Counted from the stretch's first letter, positions 1 to 7,040 are shown. The stretch: DNA of 8,578 nucleotides from Candidatus Woesearchaeota archaeon (GCA_013329175.1 DUKR01000090.1:1-8578), one strand, 5' to 3'. The notes: generated by a model not told the origin, from the letters alone. A program made the numbers and translations.

Positions 1-738
1 AGTTCAGAAAGTCAGGTATTAACTAATCCGCCATTTGGTAAAAAATCCTCTGAAAAAATAGTAACTGAAGAAGGAACAACTGCATCAAAAGACTTGACAA
101 TCCTAAGAGATGATTTTGGGGCAAAAACAAGCAACAAACAGCTTAATTTTTTACAGCATGTCAGAAGCATACTAAAAATAAATGGAAGAACTGCAATAGT
201 TCTACCTGATAATGTCTTATTTGAAGGCGGAGCAGGAGAAACAATAAGAAAAAAACTTATGGAAACCTGCGACTTGCACACAATTTTAAGACTTCCTACA
301 GGAATATTTTATGCTCAAGGAGTAAAAGCCAATGTTTTATTCTTTGATAAAAAAGCAGCTTCAGATAAACCTCAAACTTCAAAGATATGGATTTATGATT
401 TGCGAACAAATATGCACTTCACACTAAAAGAAAATCCATTAAAATATGAGGATTTACAGGATTTCATCAAATGCTATAACATAGAGAATAGGCACGAAAG
501 AAAAGAAACATATTCTGAAAGCAATCCTGACGGCAGATGGCGATGCTTCACTTATGAAGAAATCTTAAAACGAGATAAAACTAATCTTGACATATTCTGG
601 ATAAAAGATGAAAGTCTTGACGATTTGGACAGTTTGCCAGAGCCAAGCGTTATAGCAAGCGGTTTAGTGGAAGATTTAGAGAATGCTTTGGAACAGATTA
701 AAGAGATTTCAGAGGATTTGAGTTATGAGCAAAAATGA
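1..738 (+). CDS. hsdM: Type I restriction-modification N6-adenine methyltransferase subunit (HsdM), 5'-truncated by window edge
   Basis: This is the C-terminal 245 residues of a type I R-M modification subunit, which transfers a methyl group from S-adenosylmethionine to adenine N6 as part of an M2S complex. The frame is already open at base 1. Seen: the catalytic motif IV NPPFG at in-window residues 9-13 (bases 25-39), then the family blocks NKQLNFLQH, LPDNVLFEGGAGE, LRLPTGIFYAQGVKANVLFF and, near the end, NLDIFWIKDESL and a C-terminal helix region rich in Glu/Leu. Full HsdM proteins are roughly 480-520 residues, so about half is missing to the left. The stop is at 736-738. The gene is markedly richer in A+T than the genes after base 880, consistent with horizontal acquisition. 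No hsdS or hsdR is visible downstream, where one would normally follow. The family call is secure; whether the system works cannot be judged. Confidence 0.95.
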   Translation, partial: SSESQVLTNPPFGKKSSEKIVTEEGTTASKDLTILRDDFGAKTSNKQLNFLQHVRSILKINGRTAIVLPDNVLFEGGAGETIRKKLMETCDLHTILRLPTGIFYAQGVKANVLFFDKKAASDKPQTSKIWIYDLRTNMHFTLKENPLKYEDLQDFIKCYNIENRHERKETYSESNPDGRWRCFTYEEILKRDKTNLDIFWIKDESLDDLDSLPEPSVIASGLVEDLENALEQIKEISEDLSYEQK

Positions 739-760
739 AATAATAAGTCTAAAATCTTAA
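725..760 (+). other. Short ORF overlapping the hsdM stop, possible remnant of an hsdS start
   Basis: An ATG at 725 overlaps the end of hsdM (stop 736-738) by 14 bases and opens an 11-residue frame, MSKNEIISLKS, ending in TAA at 758-760. This overlap is the usual coupling of hsdM to a following hsdS (specificity) gene, and the peptide has the polar character of such an N-terminus. It ends at once and no specificity-domain sequence follows in any frame. It may be the stump of a deleted or frameshifted hsdS, or a chance ORF. The peptide is too short to assign by homology. Confidence 0.2.
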
Positions 761-762
761 TA

Positions 763-816
763 AATGCTGTTTTGAGAGAAGCATTCGTAGTTGAATCATA
801 ATCCTCTTACTTTTTC
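763..816 (+). terminator. Hairpin followed by T-rich tract after hsdM
   Basis: AATGCT (763-768) and AGCATT (780-785) form a perfect 6-bp stem with an 11-base loop. A pyrimidine-rich run follows, including CTTTTTCTTC around 807-816, and T/C-rich sequence continues to about 862. Archaeal polymerase stops at oligo-T tracts, so this could end hsdM transcription. The tract is not a long uninterrupted T run, so the call is tentative. Confidence 0.35.
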
Positions 817-865
817 TTCAAAGTTGGGTATCTATCTTTCTACTCTAACTTCTTTTATCCTTTGT

Positions 866-880
866 TCGAACCTATAATAC
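866..880 (+). promoter_or_regulatory. Putative archaeal TATA-box promoter for the recombinase operon
   Basis: TATAATAC (873-880), preceded by CGAACC, resembles an archaeal TATA box with an upstream BRE-like flank. It would place transcription start near base 900, about 50 bases ahead of the ATG at 950. It lies at the junction between AT-rich and more GC-rich DNA, so chance AT content is an alternative. Confidence 0.35.
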
Positions 881-949
881 ACACTGGACACATGGACATG
901 CACGCACAGGATATATCCACCCATAGCGCCTCAACAGGCAAAGAGGTGG

Positions 950-1816
950 ATGCCCCTGGAACCAACCGACAAGCTCATGGAGGAGCTGCAATCCAGAAAC
1001 TGCAGCAAGGTAACCATCGCGACTTATGTTACAAGAGCAAGAATATTCATCCATTGGCTGGACAAGCCACTGCATCATGCAGGAATTGAGGACATCAGGC
1101 AGTTCAGGCTCTTCCTCCTCAAGAACGAAAAAGAGCCAAAGACCATCAATACTTATCTTGCAGCAGTAAAATTCTACTACCGTGAGATCCTCAGGCGAAG
1201 GATAAGAATCGCAGGAGTCAGGCAAAAAAAGAAGCTGCCTGTGGTGCATACAAGAGAAACAATAGATAGAATGATAGCATCACTCAATAACCCAAGGCAC
1301 AAGCTTCTTCTAATGCTCCTCTACGGCTCAGGGCTCATAGTCTCTGAAGCAGTGGCCGCACAATCTCAGGATATTGATACTGAAAGAGGAATACTCTTGG
1401 TGAGGCAGGGCAAGGGAAGAAAAGACCGCTTAGTCTGCCTCTCACAGAGATTTGTTTCCTATTACACGGTGCTGAACCCGGAAAAAGGGTACCTTTTCCC
1501 TGGAAGGCATGGCCATCTTTGCGCACGAAGCGCAGAGGAAATTGTGGCAAAGGCTGCAAAGAAAGTATTGGGAAGGCCAACATTCCCCCATTCCCTGCGC
1601 GCAAGCTTCGTCACCCACCTCTTGGAGAGGGGTGAAGGGATCACCCACATCCAGGCGTTGCTTGGCCATGAGCATCTGGAGACAACGGAAGTGATGCGGC
1701 ATTCAGCCTCACGGACTGGTGATAGGCGTATCCTTGAAAATTCAGTCATCTCACTTCCGAAAGGCGAAGAAGTACTGCAGATGGGATTATTTAAAAATAA
1801 GGCATGGCAGGCATAA
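950..1816 (+). CDS. Tyrosine recombinase/integrase-fold protein lacking catalytic Arg I and Tyr nucleophile
   Basis: A 288-residue XerC/D/XerA-type protein. Residues about 5-90 are the SAM-like core-binding domain (TIATYVTRARIFIHWL, then NTYLAAVKFYYREIL). Residues about 95-260 are the catalytic domain. Seen: the beta-hairpin Lys in GKGRKDR (Lys155), HSLR (His214, Arg217) and LLGHEH (His240), at spacings matching XerD. Arg I, expected in GLRVSE, is Ile130 (GLIVSE). The nucleophilic Tyr, nine residues after the LLGH His, is Met249 (EVMRH in place of the usual IYTH). No Tyr occurs after His240 to substitute. Residue 218 is Ala where His is common. Known biochemistry of the family predicts no strand cleavage, so DNA binding without recombination is inferred. 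The frame is intact. A purine-rich GAGGTG sits one base before ATG 950, too close for a good ribosome site; ATG 977 is an alternative. The stop lies 4 bases before the next gene, suggesting co-transcription. Confidence 0.9.
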   Translation: MPLEPTDKLMEELQSRNCSKVTIATYVTRARIFIHWLDKPLHHAGIEDIRQFRLFLLKNEKEPKTINTYLAAVKFYYREILRRRIRIAGVRQKKKLPVVHTRETIDRMIASLNNPRHKLLLMLLYGSGLIVSEAVAAQSQDIDTERGILLVRQGKGRKDRLVCLSQRFVSYYTVLNPEKGYLFPGRHGHLCARSAEEIVAKAAKKVLGRPTFPHSLRASFVTHLLERGEGITHIQALLGHEHLETTEVMRHSASRTGDRRILENSVISLPKGEEVLQMGLFKNKAWQA

Positions 1817-1820
1817 GCAC

Positions 1821-3494
1821 ATGGAGGAGGAAACCCCAAGGGAAAAAAATACCTGCACTGCAATAGAACTATCATTTCTCCTTGCTATCATTTCCCTATC
1901 CCTGTATCTTGGCTATGGCAATGCGGCTGGCCATGCGATAGCCCATGACTTTCCCGTTGCCTATCTTGCATCGGATGCATTCCAGCACCAGACAAGGGCT
2001 CAGGGGCTTCTGGATGCGGGAAATTACCGGTATGAAGCCTTCTACAACATGCGCGGCTACCCTGACGTGGTAGGATTCTACATGCCAGTCATGTATCATC
2101 TTACTGCCCAAATTTCCCTGTTATCAGGCTTGGCATCGTATGATGCAATTCAGCTCATGGTGTTCTTTACTGTCATCCCCATTATTGCCCTCGCATACTT
2201 TATGGTAAGGGGATTCAACAGGAATGCAGCCCTGATTGGCCTTGGGTTTGTTCCGCTGATATTCTCACAGGGCTCCTACAGCGGATTCTTATGGGGCCAT
2301 TGGCCATCATTATTGTCCCAGGCATTCCTTGTGTGTGCGCTTTGGTCTTTCCTGAACATACACGAAGAAGGCATGACACTGCTCGCAGGCTTGTTCTTTG
2401 CAGCATCTGTGCTCACCCACACCTCAGAGGCGATATTCCTCGCCCTGTTTATTTTCATCTATGCTCTCGTGCTTTTCCTCAAAAAAGAGATGGGAATAGC
2501 AATGATAAAGAAGTTTGCTGGTGCCTTTGCCCTGACCGCAGCAATCACCATCTATTTCATGGTCATCTTCAAAACCGCGTGGTTTGACACCCAGGGCAGC
2601 AGCTACATGAGTTTAAGGCCTGAGCCCGTATGGCTTGGCGGGCCAACGTTTTATCTTCAGTACTTTGGCCTGTTCATCCCTTTCCTGATAATGGGGATTG
2701 TTGCTGCTGTGCTGTTCTGGAAAAAAAAGAATGCAAAATTCCTCTACCCTTCACTCTTCCTTCTTGCAGCAGGCTGCACCAATTACATAGGATTTGGCAT
2801 GCGGGCATTTACCCTACGGTTTAACTGGCCGGTATATCTTGGCGGGCTGCTCGGGCTTGGGCTCTACCTTACCGCAAAGGCAGCCTACAGAAAATGGGAC
2901 ATAAAGCACAGCATGGCGCTTGCAATAGCGATACTTATCCCTGTTACGGGACTGGTGAGCATCCCCTATGTTGCAAGCTACCAGCAGGTGTCAGGAAGCA
3001 TCACTGATCCCTACCACTGGCAGGCGTATGAATGGATAGCAGAGAATACCCCAAAAGATGCCGCAATATACTTTCTCTACAGCGAGCACTATGAGCAGGA
3101 CGCAGTCATGAGAAACAGCCGCAGGTTTCATGCTCTTGCAACCCTAGACTCTGTTCGAAGCGCCATGAATGACATGGCTCTCAGAAGAACACTGCATACC
3201 GAGGTTCCAGGGGACACCGGAGGCGGGCTCATCCAAAGAACAGGTTTCATGCACTATGCGACGCGGGAGGATAACCGAAGCAACATGATTGACGTGTGCA
3301 CGTTTGATTACATTGTCGTAGACATAGTAACGAGATCCGATGCCCTTACTGCATACAATCGGCTCTTTCTCCAGCAGTTGCTAAAGAATGAGAACAATAA
3401 GATAGTGCTCCAGAATGAGGTGCTCGCCATAGTCCAGAATACCAACAAGAGCGTGGCATGCATGCCTGATGAGGTGGAAATTGAAAATGGCTGA
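1821..3494 (+). CDS. Multi-pass membrane protein, putative GT-C-fold glycosyltransferase
   Basis: A 557-residue integral membrane protein with about ten hydrophobic segments (around residues 14-32, 110-129, 135-149, 163-180, 186-220 as one or two, 231-251, 280-300, 307-322, 335-352, 364-385) and a soluble C-terminal domain (about 395-557). After the first helix a long loop contains SDAFQH (51-56) and later GFYMPVMYHL (85-94). Such an acidic loop and a Pro-Tyr/His motif resemble the first extracytoplasmic loop of GT-C enzymes (STT3/AglB, PMT, ArnT), where acidic residues bind the metal and lipid-linked sugar. LTHTSEAIF (198-206) and YEWIAENTPKDA (403-414) also recall membrane glycosyltransferases of archaea. 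Start ATG 1821 is chosen because it follows the previous stop by 4 bases; the frame extends further upstream, but only inside the recombinase gene. Neighbours with sugar functions support a role in surface glycan transfer. The exact family and substrate are not recognised. Confidence 0.75.
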   Translation: MEEETPREKNTCTAIELSFLLAIISLSLYLGYGNAAGHAIAHDFPVAYLASDAFQHQTRAQGLLDAGNYRYEAFYNMRGYPDVVGFYMPVMYHLTAQISLLSGLASYDAIQLMVFFTVIPIIALAYFMVRGFNRNAALIGLGFVPLIFSQGSYSGFLWGHWPSLLSQAFLVCALWSFLNIHEEGMTLLAGLFFAASVLTHTSEAIFLALFIFIYALVLFLKKEMGIAMIKKFAGAFALTAAITIYFMVIFKTAWFDTQGSSYMSLRPEPVWLGGPTFYLQYFGLFIPFLIMGIVAAVLFWKKKNAKFLYPSLFLLAAGCTNYIGFGMRAFTLRFNWPVYLGGLLGLGLYLTAKAAYRKWDIKHSMALAIAILIPVTGLVSIPYVASYQQVSGSITDPYHWQAYEWIAENTPKDAAIYFLYSEHYEQDAVMRNSRRFHALATLDSVRSAMNDMALRRTLHTEVPGDTGGGLIQRTGFMHYATREDNRSNMIDVCTFDYIVVDIVTRSDALTAYNRLFLQQLLKNENNKIVLQNEVLAIVQNTNKSVACMPDEVEIENG

Positions 3495-3867
3495 ACTCCT
3501 AAAATCTGAATGGGTAAGGCTATTGTACATAGCGATAGGCATGGCTATCGTTCTGAAACTCATATTCTTTAACGAGTCCTTTGCTGGCATTTGGAGGATA
3601 ACCCTTGCCCTGCTGTGGATAGCTGTCATCCCTGGCTACTGCATGACGTTATGGCTCAACATGAGGTATCAGCTTGCCCTGAGGCTAATTGTAGGAAGCA
3701 TGGCAAGCGCAGCAATTGTAGGCATTGCAAGCTATTACATAGGAATAATGGGGATTGACATCTGGTATCATCCCTTTCTGATTCCGCCAGGGATTATAGC
3801 TGTCTCTGTGCTGCTCTATGCCAGAAAAAAGGATAATGCCTCTGTAAAAGATGCAGAACGTGGCTGA
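3487..3867 (+). CDS. Small four-helix membrane protein, resembles DUF1616-type N-terminus
   Basis: A 126-residue protein with four hydrophobic segments (about 11-28, 35-55, 65-86, 95-112) and a short charged tail (KKDNASVKDAERG). ATG 3487 is preferred over ATG 3469 because a good Shine-Dalgarno-like GAGGTGG (3471-3477) lies nine bases upstream. It overlaps the stop of the preceding gene by 8 bases, which implies translational coupling with the GT-C-like protein and perhaps a partner or accessory-subunit role. The second helix carries a PGY motif (49-51) followed by a hydrophobic stretch, a pattern reminiscent of DUF1616-like and other archaeal membrane proteins; this resemblance is weak. No catalytic motif is evident and no function is assigned. 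Confidence 0.7.
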   Translation: MAELLKSEWVRLLYIAIGMAIVLKLIFFNESFAGIWRITLALLWIAVIPGYCMTLWLNMRYQLALRLIVGSMASAAIVGIASYYIGIMGIDIWYHPFLIPPGIIAVSVLLYARKKDNASVKDAERG

Positions 3868-3870
3868 TTG

Positions 3871-3892
3871 GGGCATGCAGAAATGGATGCCC
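3871..3892. terminator. Hairpin between convergent operons
   Basis: GGGCAT (3871-3876) and ATGCCC (3887-3892) form a perfect 6-bp stem with a 10-base loop, just past the stop of the small membrane protein (3867) and just before the stop of the convergent glycosyltransferase gene (3899). Its position suits a shared RNA 3'-end element or bidirectional terminator. No T-run accompanies it on either strand, so it may only be a stabilising hairpin. Confidence 0.35.
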
Positions 3893-3898
3893 TCTGAA

Positions 3899-4609
3899 CT
3901 ATGGCCTGAATCTCTGCACGAGCATCACTTTCGCCGCCTTGAGCCCGTCAACCCAGGTTATCTTCTTCCCTTCGTCAAATTTGCGTGGGTTGTAGCTTAT
4001 TGGCATCTGGCAGATGCGGTATCCTTTTTTTCGCAGCTTGCACATCAGCTCTATGTCGTATTCAAATCCATCTGCCTTGACTTCCATGCCTTTCAGGATG
4101 TCAGCCCTAAACATCTTGTAGCATGGCTCAGCATCAGTAAGCCTTGTGCAATACAGCAGGTTGAAAAGAAAGGTAAGCACACTGTTGCCAAGCCTATGGA
4201 TAGTGTACATGTCCGCTGCATGCCTCTCTTTTTTTGCAAACCTTGACCCAAATACCACCTGGCACTTGTCCTGAAGAATCGGCTTGATCATTGTTGAAAA
4301 ATCAATGGGGTCATACTCAAGATCGGCATCCTGGAAAACAATGACATCCCCACTTGCATTGGCTATTCCCTCCTTCAATGCTCCTCCCTTGCCCCTGTTT
4401 TTTGGAAGCAGGACTACGACATCAGCCTTCTTTGCGTGCCTTTCTATCCATTCCCTTGAGCCATCTGTCGATTTGTCATCAACCAGCACAATCTCCTTGT
4501 CCACTCCATCAATAACGACGCTTTCCACTTTCCTGACGATTTCTGCAAGGGTTGCCGCCTCATTGTAAACAGGTATGATAATAGAAAGCTTCATGTGATC
4601 CTCAACCAT
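3899..4609 (-). CDS. GT2 family glycosyltransferase, DPM1-like (polyprenyl-phosphate sugar transferase)
   Basis: A 236-residue soluble GT-A enzyme predicted to transfer a sugar from a nucleotide sugar to a polyprenyl/dolichyl phosphate at the cytoplasmic membrane face. Seen: SIIIPVYNEAATL (9-21), DDKSTDGS (44-51), GKGGALKEG (73-81), the metal-binding DAD at 94-96 in FQDADLEYDP, GSRF (121-124), DAEPCYKMFR (159-168), GFEYDIELM (181-189) and the family C-terminal block YNPRKFDEGKKITWVDG (206-222). These match the DPM1/DPG-synthase-like branch of GT2. There is no C-terminal membrane segment, as in the short form of the family. The first ATG (4609) has AGGGG five bases upstream and lies 8 bases after the stop of the preceding oxidoreductase gene. 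ATG at residue 6 (4594), with GAGG five bases upstream and starting directly at MKLSIIIP, is equally good. It is the second gene of a two-gene leftward operon. The donor sugar cannot be read from sequence. Confidence 0.93.
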   Translation of the reverse strand: MVEDHMKLSIIIPVYNEAATLAEIVRKVESVVIDGVDKEIVLVDDKSTDGSREWIERHAKKADVVVLLPKNRGKGGALKEGIANASGDVIVFQDADLEYDPIDFSTMIKPILQDKCQVVFGSRFAKKERHAADMYTIHRLGNSVLTFLFNLLYCTRLTDAEPCYKMFRADILKGMEVKADGFEYDIELMCKLRKKGYRICQMPISYNPRKFDEGKKITWVDGLKAAKVMLVQRFRP

Positions 4610-4617
4610 GATTTCCC

Positions 4618-5571
4618 CTATAAATAGATGGCTTCACCGCCACGCTCCAGCGAGAGCTGGACACACTCAAGCACTCTCGTAACCTGTGATGCCTGATTGA
4701 TTCCTGTAAGCGATTCGCTCCCTGAAGCGACGCAATCAGCAAAATGCCGCAGCTCGGCATCAAGTGGCATTGCACAAGGCTCCTGATGCCCTGCAGGCAG
4801 CTTTTTGCCATCAATTCCAATCACCTTTACTTTTTCATCAGCATAATCATTAAACACAGCATACCCATTTTCACCAACTACAACGCAATCTCTTCTCCTG
4901 GCAGGATACTCCCAGCTTGCAAGGCATGATGCCACAATGCCCTCTGGGAAAGTAAGCCAGTAGGATACCGTTGAGTGATGCAAGCAATGTGATCCCTTGG
5001 TTGCCACAGCCTGCACTTTCTCAGGCATTGACCCCAGCAGATGCAGAAGGATGGTAACATCGTGAGGCCCATAATCCCACAACGCTCCCATGTCATCCCT
5101 TTGTGGGCCGTTGCCACAGCCATGTGAGTGAATGTGATGCACCTTTCCAATGCTTCCCTTCTGTAAGATTTCCCTGAGAAGCAGGACAGCTGGATTATAA
5201 CGATGAATGTGGCCTGCCATGTACACCTTGCCCGAGGCAAGCCTGGCAAGCTCCTGCATCTCATGCGAGCTGAATGCGGCAGGCTTCTCCACAAAGACAT
5301 GCTTTCCTGCAATAAGCGCATCTCTGCTCATCGCAAAATGCGTGCTCCCTGGCGTAAGAATCATCACCGAATCCGTATCAGCATCCTTCAATATCTCCTC
5401 AAACGACGTGGTCAGCCTGGCATCATGGCCATCACCAATAATGCCTTTTGCTTCAGCAAGTGAAGATGTATGCTGTGCACAGATAAAGGAAACCTGCACG
5501 CCTTTAAGCCCATTGATGGCATGCAATACTTTTTTGCCCCATCTCCCGGTTCCTGCTATTGCAATGTTCAT
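4618..5571 (-). CDS. Gfo/Idh/MocA family NAD(P)-dependent sugar oxidoreductase
   Basis: A 317-residue dehydrogenase expected to oxidise or reduce a sugar or nucleotide-sugar hydroxyl using NAD(P). Seen: an N-terminal Rossmann motif GTGRWG (7-12), the hallmark EKP with catalytic Lys96 (EKPAA 95-99), AGHIHRYNP (119-127), and DYGPHDV (166-172) containing the family's catalytic-site His170. The C-terminal half (about 120-317) is the alpha/beta substrate-binding domain. The length is typical for the compact members. The LWDYGPHDV block resembles nucleotide-sugar 3-dehydrogenases of the WlbA/GnnA type; with a C-methyltransferase next door, a 3- or 4-keto sugar intermediate is plausible but inferred. 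The start ATG is at 5569-5571 and no better upstream start is visible. It heads a leftward operon with the GT2 gene and is divergent from the methyltransferase. Confidence 0.92.
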   Translation of the reverse strand: MNIAIAGTGRWGKKVLHAINGLKGVQVSFICAQHTSSLAEAKGIIGDGHDARLTTSFEEILKDADTDSVMILTPGSTHFAMSRDALIAGKHVFVEKPAAFSSHEMQELARLASGKVYMAGHIHRYNPAVLLLREILQKGSIGKVHHIHSHGCGNGPQRDDMGALWDYGPHDVTILLHLLGSMPEKVQAVATKGSHCLHHSTVSYWLTFPEGIVASCLASWEYPARRRDCVVVGENGYAVFNDYADEKVKVIGIDGKKLPAGHQEPCAMPLDAELRHFADCVASGSESLTGINQASQVTRVLECVQLSLERGGEAIYL

Positions 5572-5639
5572 ATTTTGGATTCACCCCGCTTCGCCCTCAG
5601 GAGAGCTTCAGCACTGTGGAAGGGCAGCAGGTGATTTTA

Positions 5640-5660
5640 TCTTAAATATTATAAAAGTAT
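5640..5660. promoter_or_regulatory. AT-rich, possibly bidirectional core promoter
   Basis: The 138-base divergent spacer contains an AT-rich patch with TTATAAAAG on the + strand (5649-5657) and TTTATAATATTTAAG on the opposite strand. The + element would start transcription near 5680, about 30 bases before ATG 5710. The - element would start near 5624, about 53 bases before ATG 5571. A near-palindromic TATA region could serve both genes, co-regulating the methyltransferase with the oxidoreductase/GT2 operon. Confidence 0.45.
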
Positions 5661-5709
5661 TGATGGCTAAACCCCAAAATTTTTATTGTGCCGCAAGATT
5701 GCTGCTTTC

Positions 5710-6939
5710 ATGCAATGCCGAATATGCGCAGCCGAAGGTATTGAGCCGTTCCTGTCCCTTGGGAAGAGCCCTCCGGCAAATAACCTAGTCCCGCCGGACA
5801 ATGCCTGCCCTCAGGAGCAATCATATCCTTTGGCTGTCTGCTTTTGCCCAAAGTGTACAACGGTCCAGCTGACCTTTACCGTTCCACCTGAAGTGATGTT
5901 TAGCCATTACCTCTATGTCACCTCGACAACAAAGACATTCCGGGATCATTTTGCAGCCATGGCAAAAAGCCTTTCAGGCAGGTTCAATCTCAGTGATGTG
6001 TCCTTTGTGATAGATGTGGGCAGTAACGATGGCTTGCTACTTAAATGTTTTCAGGGCTATAAAGTGCGCACGCTTGGCATAGAGCCGGCAAAAAACCTTG
6101 CCGAGGCTGCAAACAGGGAAGGAGTAGAGACACTCAACGCATTTCTTTCTCCCTCTGTTGCAGGTGAAATAGCAAAAAAGCACGGAAGGGCTGATGTGGT
6201 TACAGCTAACAACGTCTTTGCCCATATCCCTGCAATCCATGATGTTGTCAAAAGCGTCAGGGCAATGCTCAGCCCGCAGGGAGCCTTTGTGATTGAGGTT
6301 GCTTACCTCTTTGACATGCTTTCAGACATGACCTTTGACCTTATCTACCATGAGCACCTCTTCTATTACTCCCTCACCTCGCTTTGCAAGCTCCTCAGCA
6401 TGCATGGCATGGAAGTGTTTGATGTGGAGCACGTTTCGTCTCATGGCGGAAGCCTGAGGGTATTTGTCCAGTTCAGGGATGGCCCAAACCAGGTTTGCCC
6501 TTCGGTAGGTGAGATGCTCTCTTCGGAGAAATCAAAGGGAGTGATCAAACAGGCAACCTATGGCGCATTTGCCCAAAAAGTGCAGGAAGTCAGGGAGGAG
6601 CTTGTCAGCTACCTGGCTGAGCTCAAGTCAGAAGGAAAGAGAGTGGCTGCATTTGGCTATCCTGCAAAGGCAACAACCCTTTTGAATTTCTGCGGGATAA
6701 GCAAGCAGTACATTGATTATATTGTCGATGATAATCCGCTGAAGCAGGGATATCTTGCCCCAGGAACACATATTCCTATAGTCTCCTCAAGCAGATTCAG
6801 GGAGGAGAAGCCGGATTATGTCCTCATCCTTGCATGGAATTTTGCTAAAGAGATAATCGAAAAATCAGCGTGGCTCAGGGAGCAGGGCGTTTCATTCATT
6901 ATTCCGCTGCCAAAACCACGGATTCTGCACTCCGCGTGA
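5710..6939 (+). CDS. Three-domain SAM-dependent C-methyltransferase for deoxy/keto-sugars
   Basis: A 409-residue enzyme of the sugar C-methyltransferase family (TcaB9/TylC3/NovU type), which adds a methyl branch to a keto-sugar nucleotide carbon. Seen: an N-terminal zinc module with CRIC (Cys3, Cys6) and CPKC (Cys46, Cys49), a Rossmann methyltransferase core with SAM motif I VIDVGSNDG (100-108), the family's active-site signature YHEHLFYYS (213-221) and SHGGSLR (244-250), and a C-terminal domain (about 305-405) with FGYPAKATTLLN (315-326) and YIVDDNPLKQGYLAPG (337-352). This is the Methyltransf_13 / methyltransferase / Methyltransf_14 order at full family length. ATG 5710 is chosen because MQCRIC is the usual first block; a TTG at 5686 in frame would add eight unconserved residues. 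All signature residues appear present. The gene is divergent from the oxidoreductase and likely supplies a branched sugar to the same glycan. The exact position methylated is unknown. Confidence 0.93.
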   Translation: MQCRICAAEGIEPFLSLGKSPPANNLVPPDNACPQEQSYPLAVCFCPKCTTVQLTFTVPPEVMFSHYLYVTSTTKTFRDHFAAMAKSLSGRFNLSDVSFVIDVGSNDGLLLKCFQGYKVRTLGIEPAKNLAEAANREGVETLNAFLSPSVAGEIAKKHGRADVVTANNVFAHIPAIHDVVKSVRAMLSPQGAFVIEVAYLFDMLSDMTFDLIYHEHLFYYSLTSLCKLLSMHGMEVFDVEHVSSHGGSLRVFVQFRDGPNQVCPSVGEMLSSEKSKGVIKQATYGAFAQKVQEVREELVSYLAELKSEGKRVAAFGYPAKATTLLNFCGISKQYIDYIVDDNPLKQGYLAPGTHIPIVSSSRFREEKPDYVLILAWNFAKEIIEKSAWLREQGVSFIIPLPKPRILHSA

Positions 6940-7040
6940 TTGCGTGACATCACTGGATTTTCAGACCATCATGCTACATTTATTTGTAACCCCGGCAAAC
7001 AGCAATGGAGATATGACCAAAACCATGAGAATGTAGGAAG

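Noticed and set aside
862..880. GTTCGAACC resembling a tRNA T-loop, possible attachment site in a tRNA
   Set aside because: The flanking bases (CTTTG and CTATA) do not pair as a T-stem, and no anticodon or D-arm could be found upstream.
892..1089. + strand ORF beginning MDMHAQDIST
   Set aside because: It overlaps the recombinase in another frame, has low-complexity Gln/His/Ala-rich translation and no recognisable motif.
740..1816. Phase-variable type I R-M locus with a recombinase inverting hsdS copies
   Set aside because: No hsdS gene or inverted hsdS fragment is present, no inverted repeats flank the region, and the recombinase lacks its catalytic Tyr.
3851..4568. Long + strand ORFs within the GT2 region, and similar ORFs opposite the oxidoreductase and NFACT genes
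   Set aside because: They are antisense shadows of genes with clear family motifs and show no conserved features of their own.
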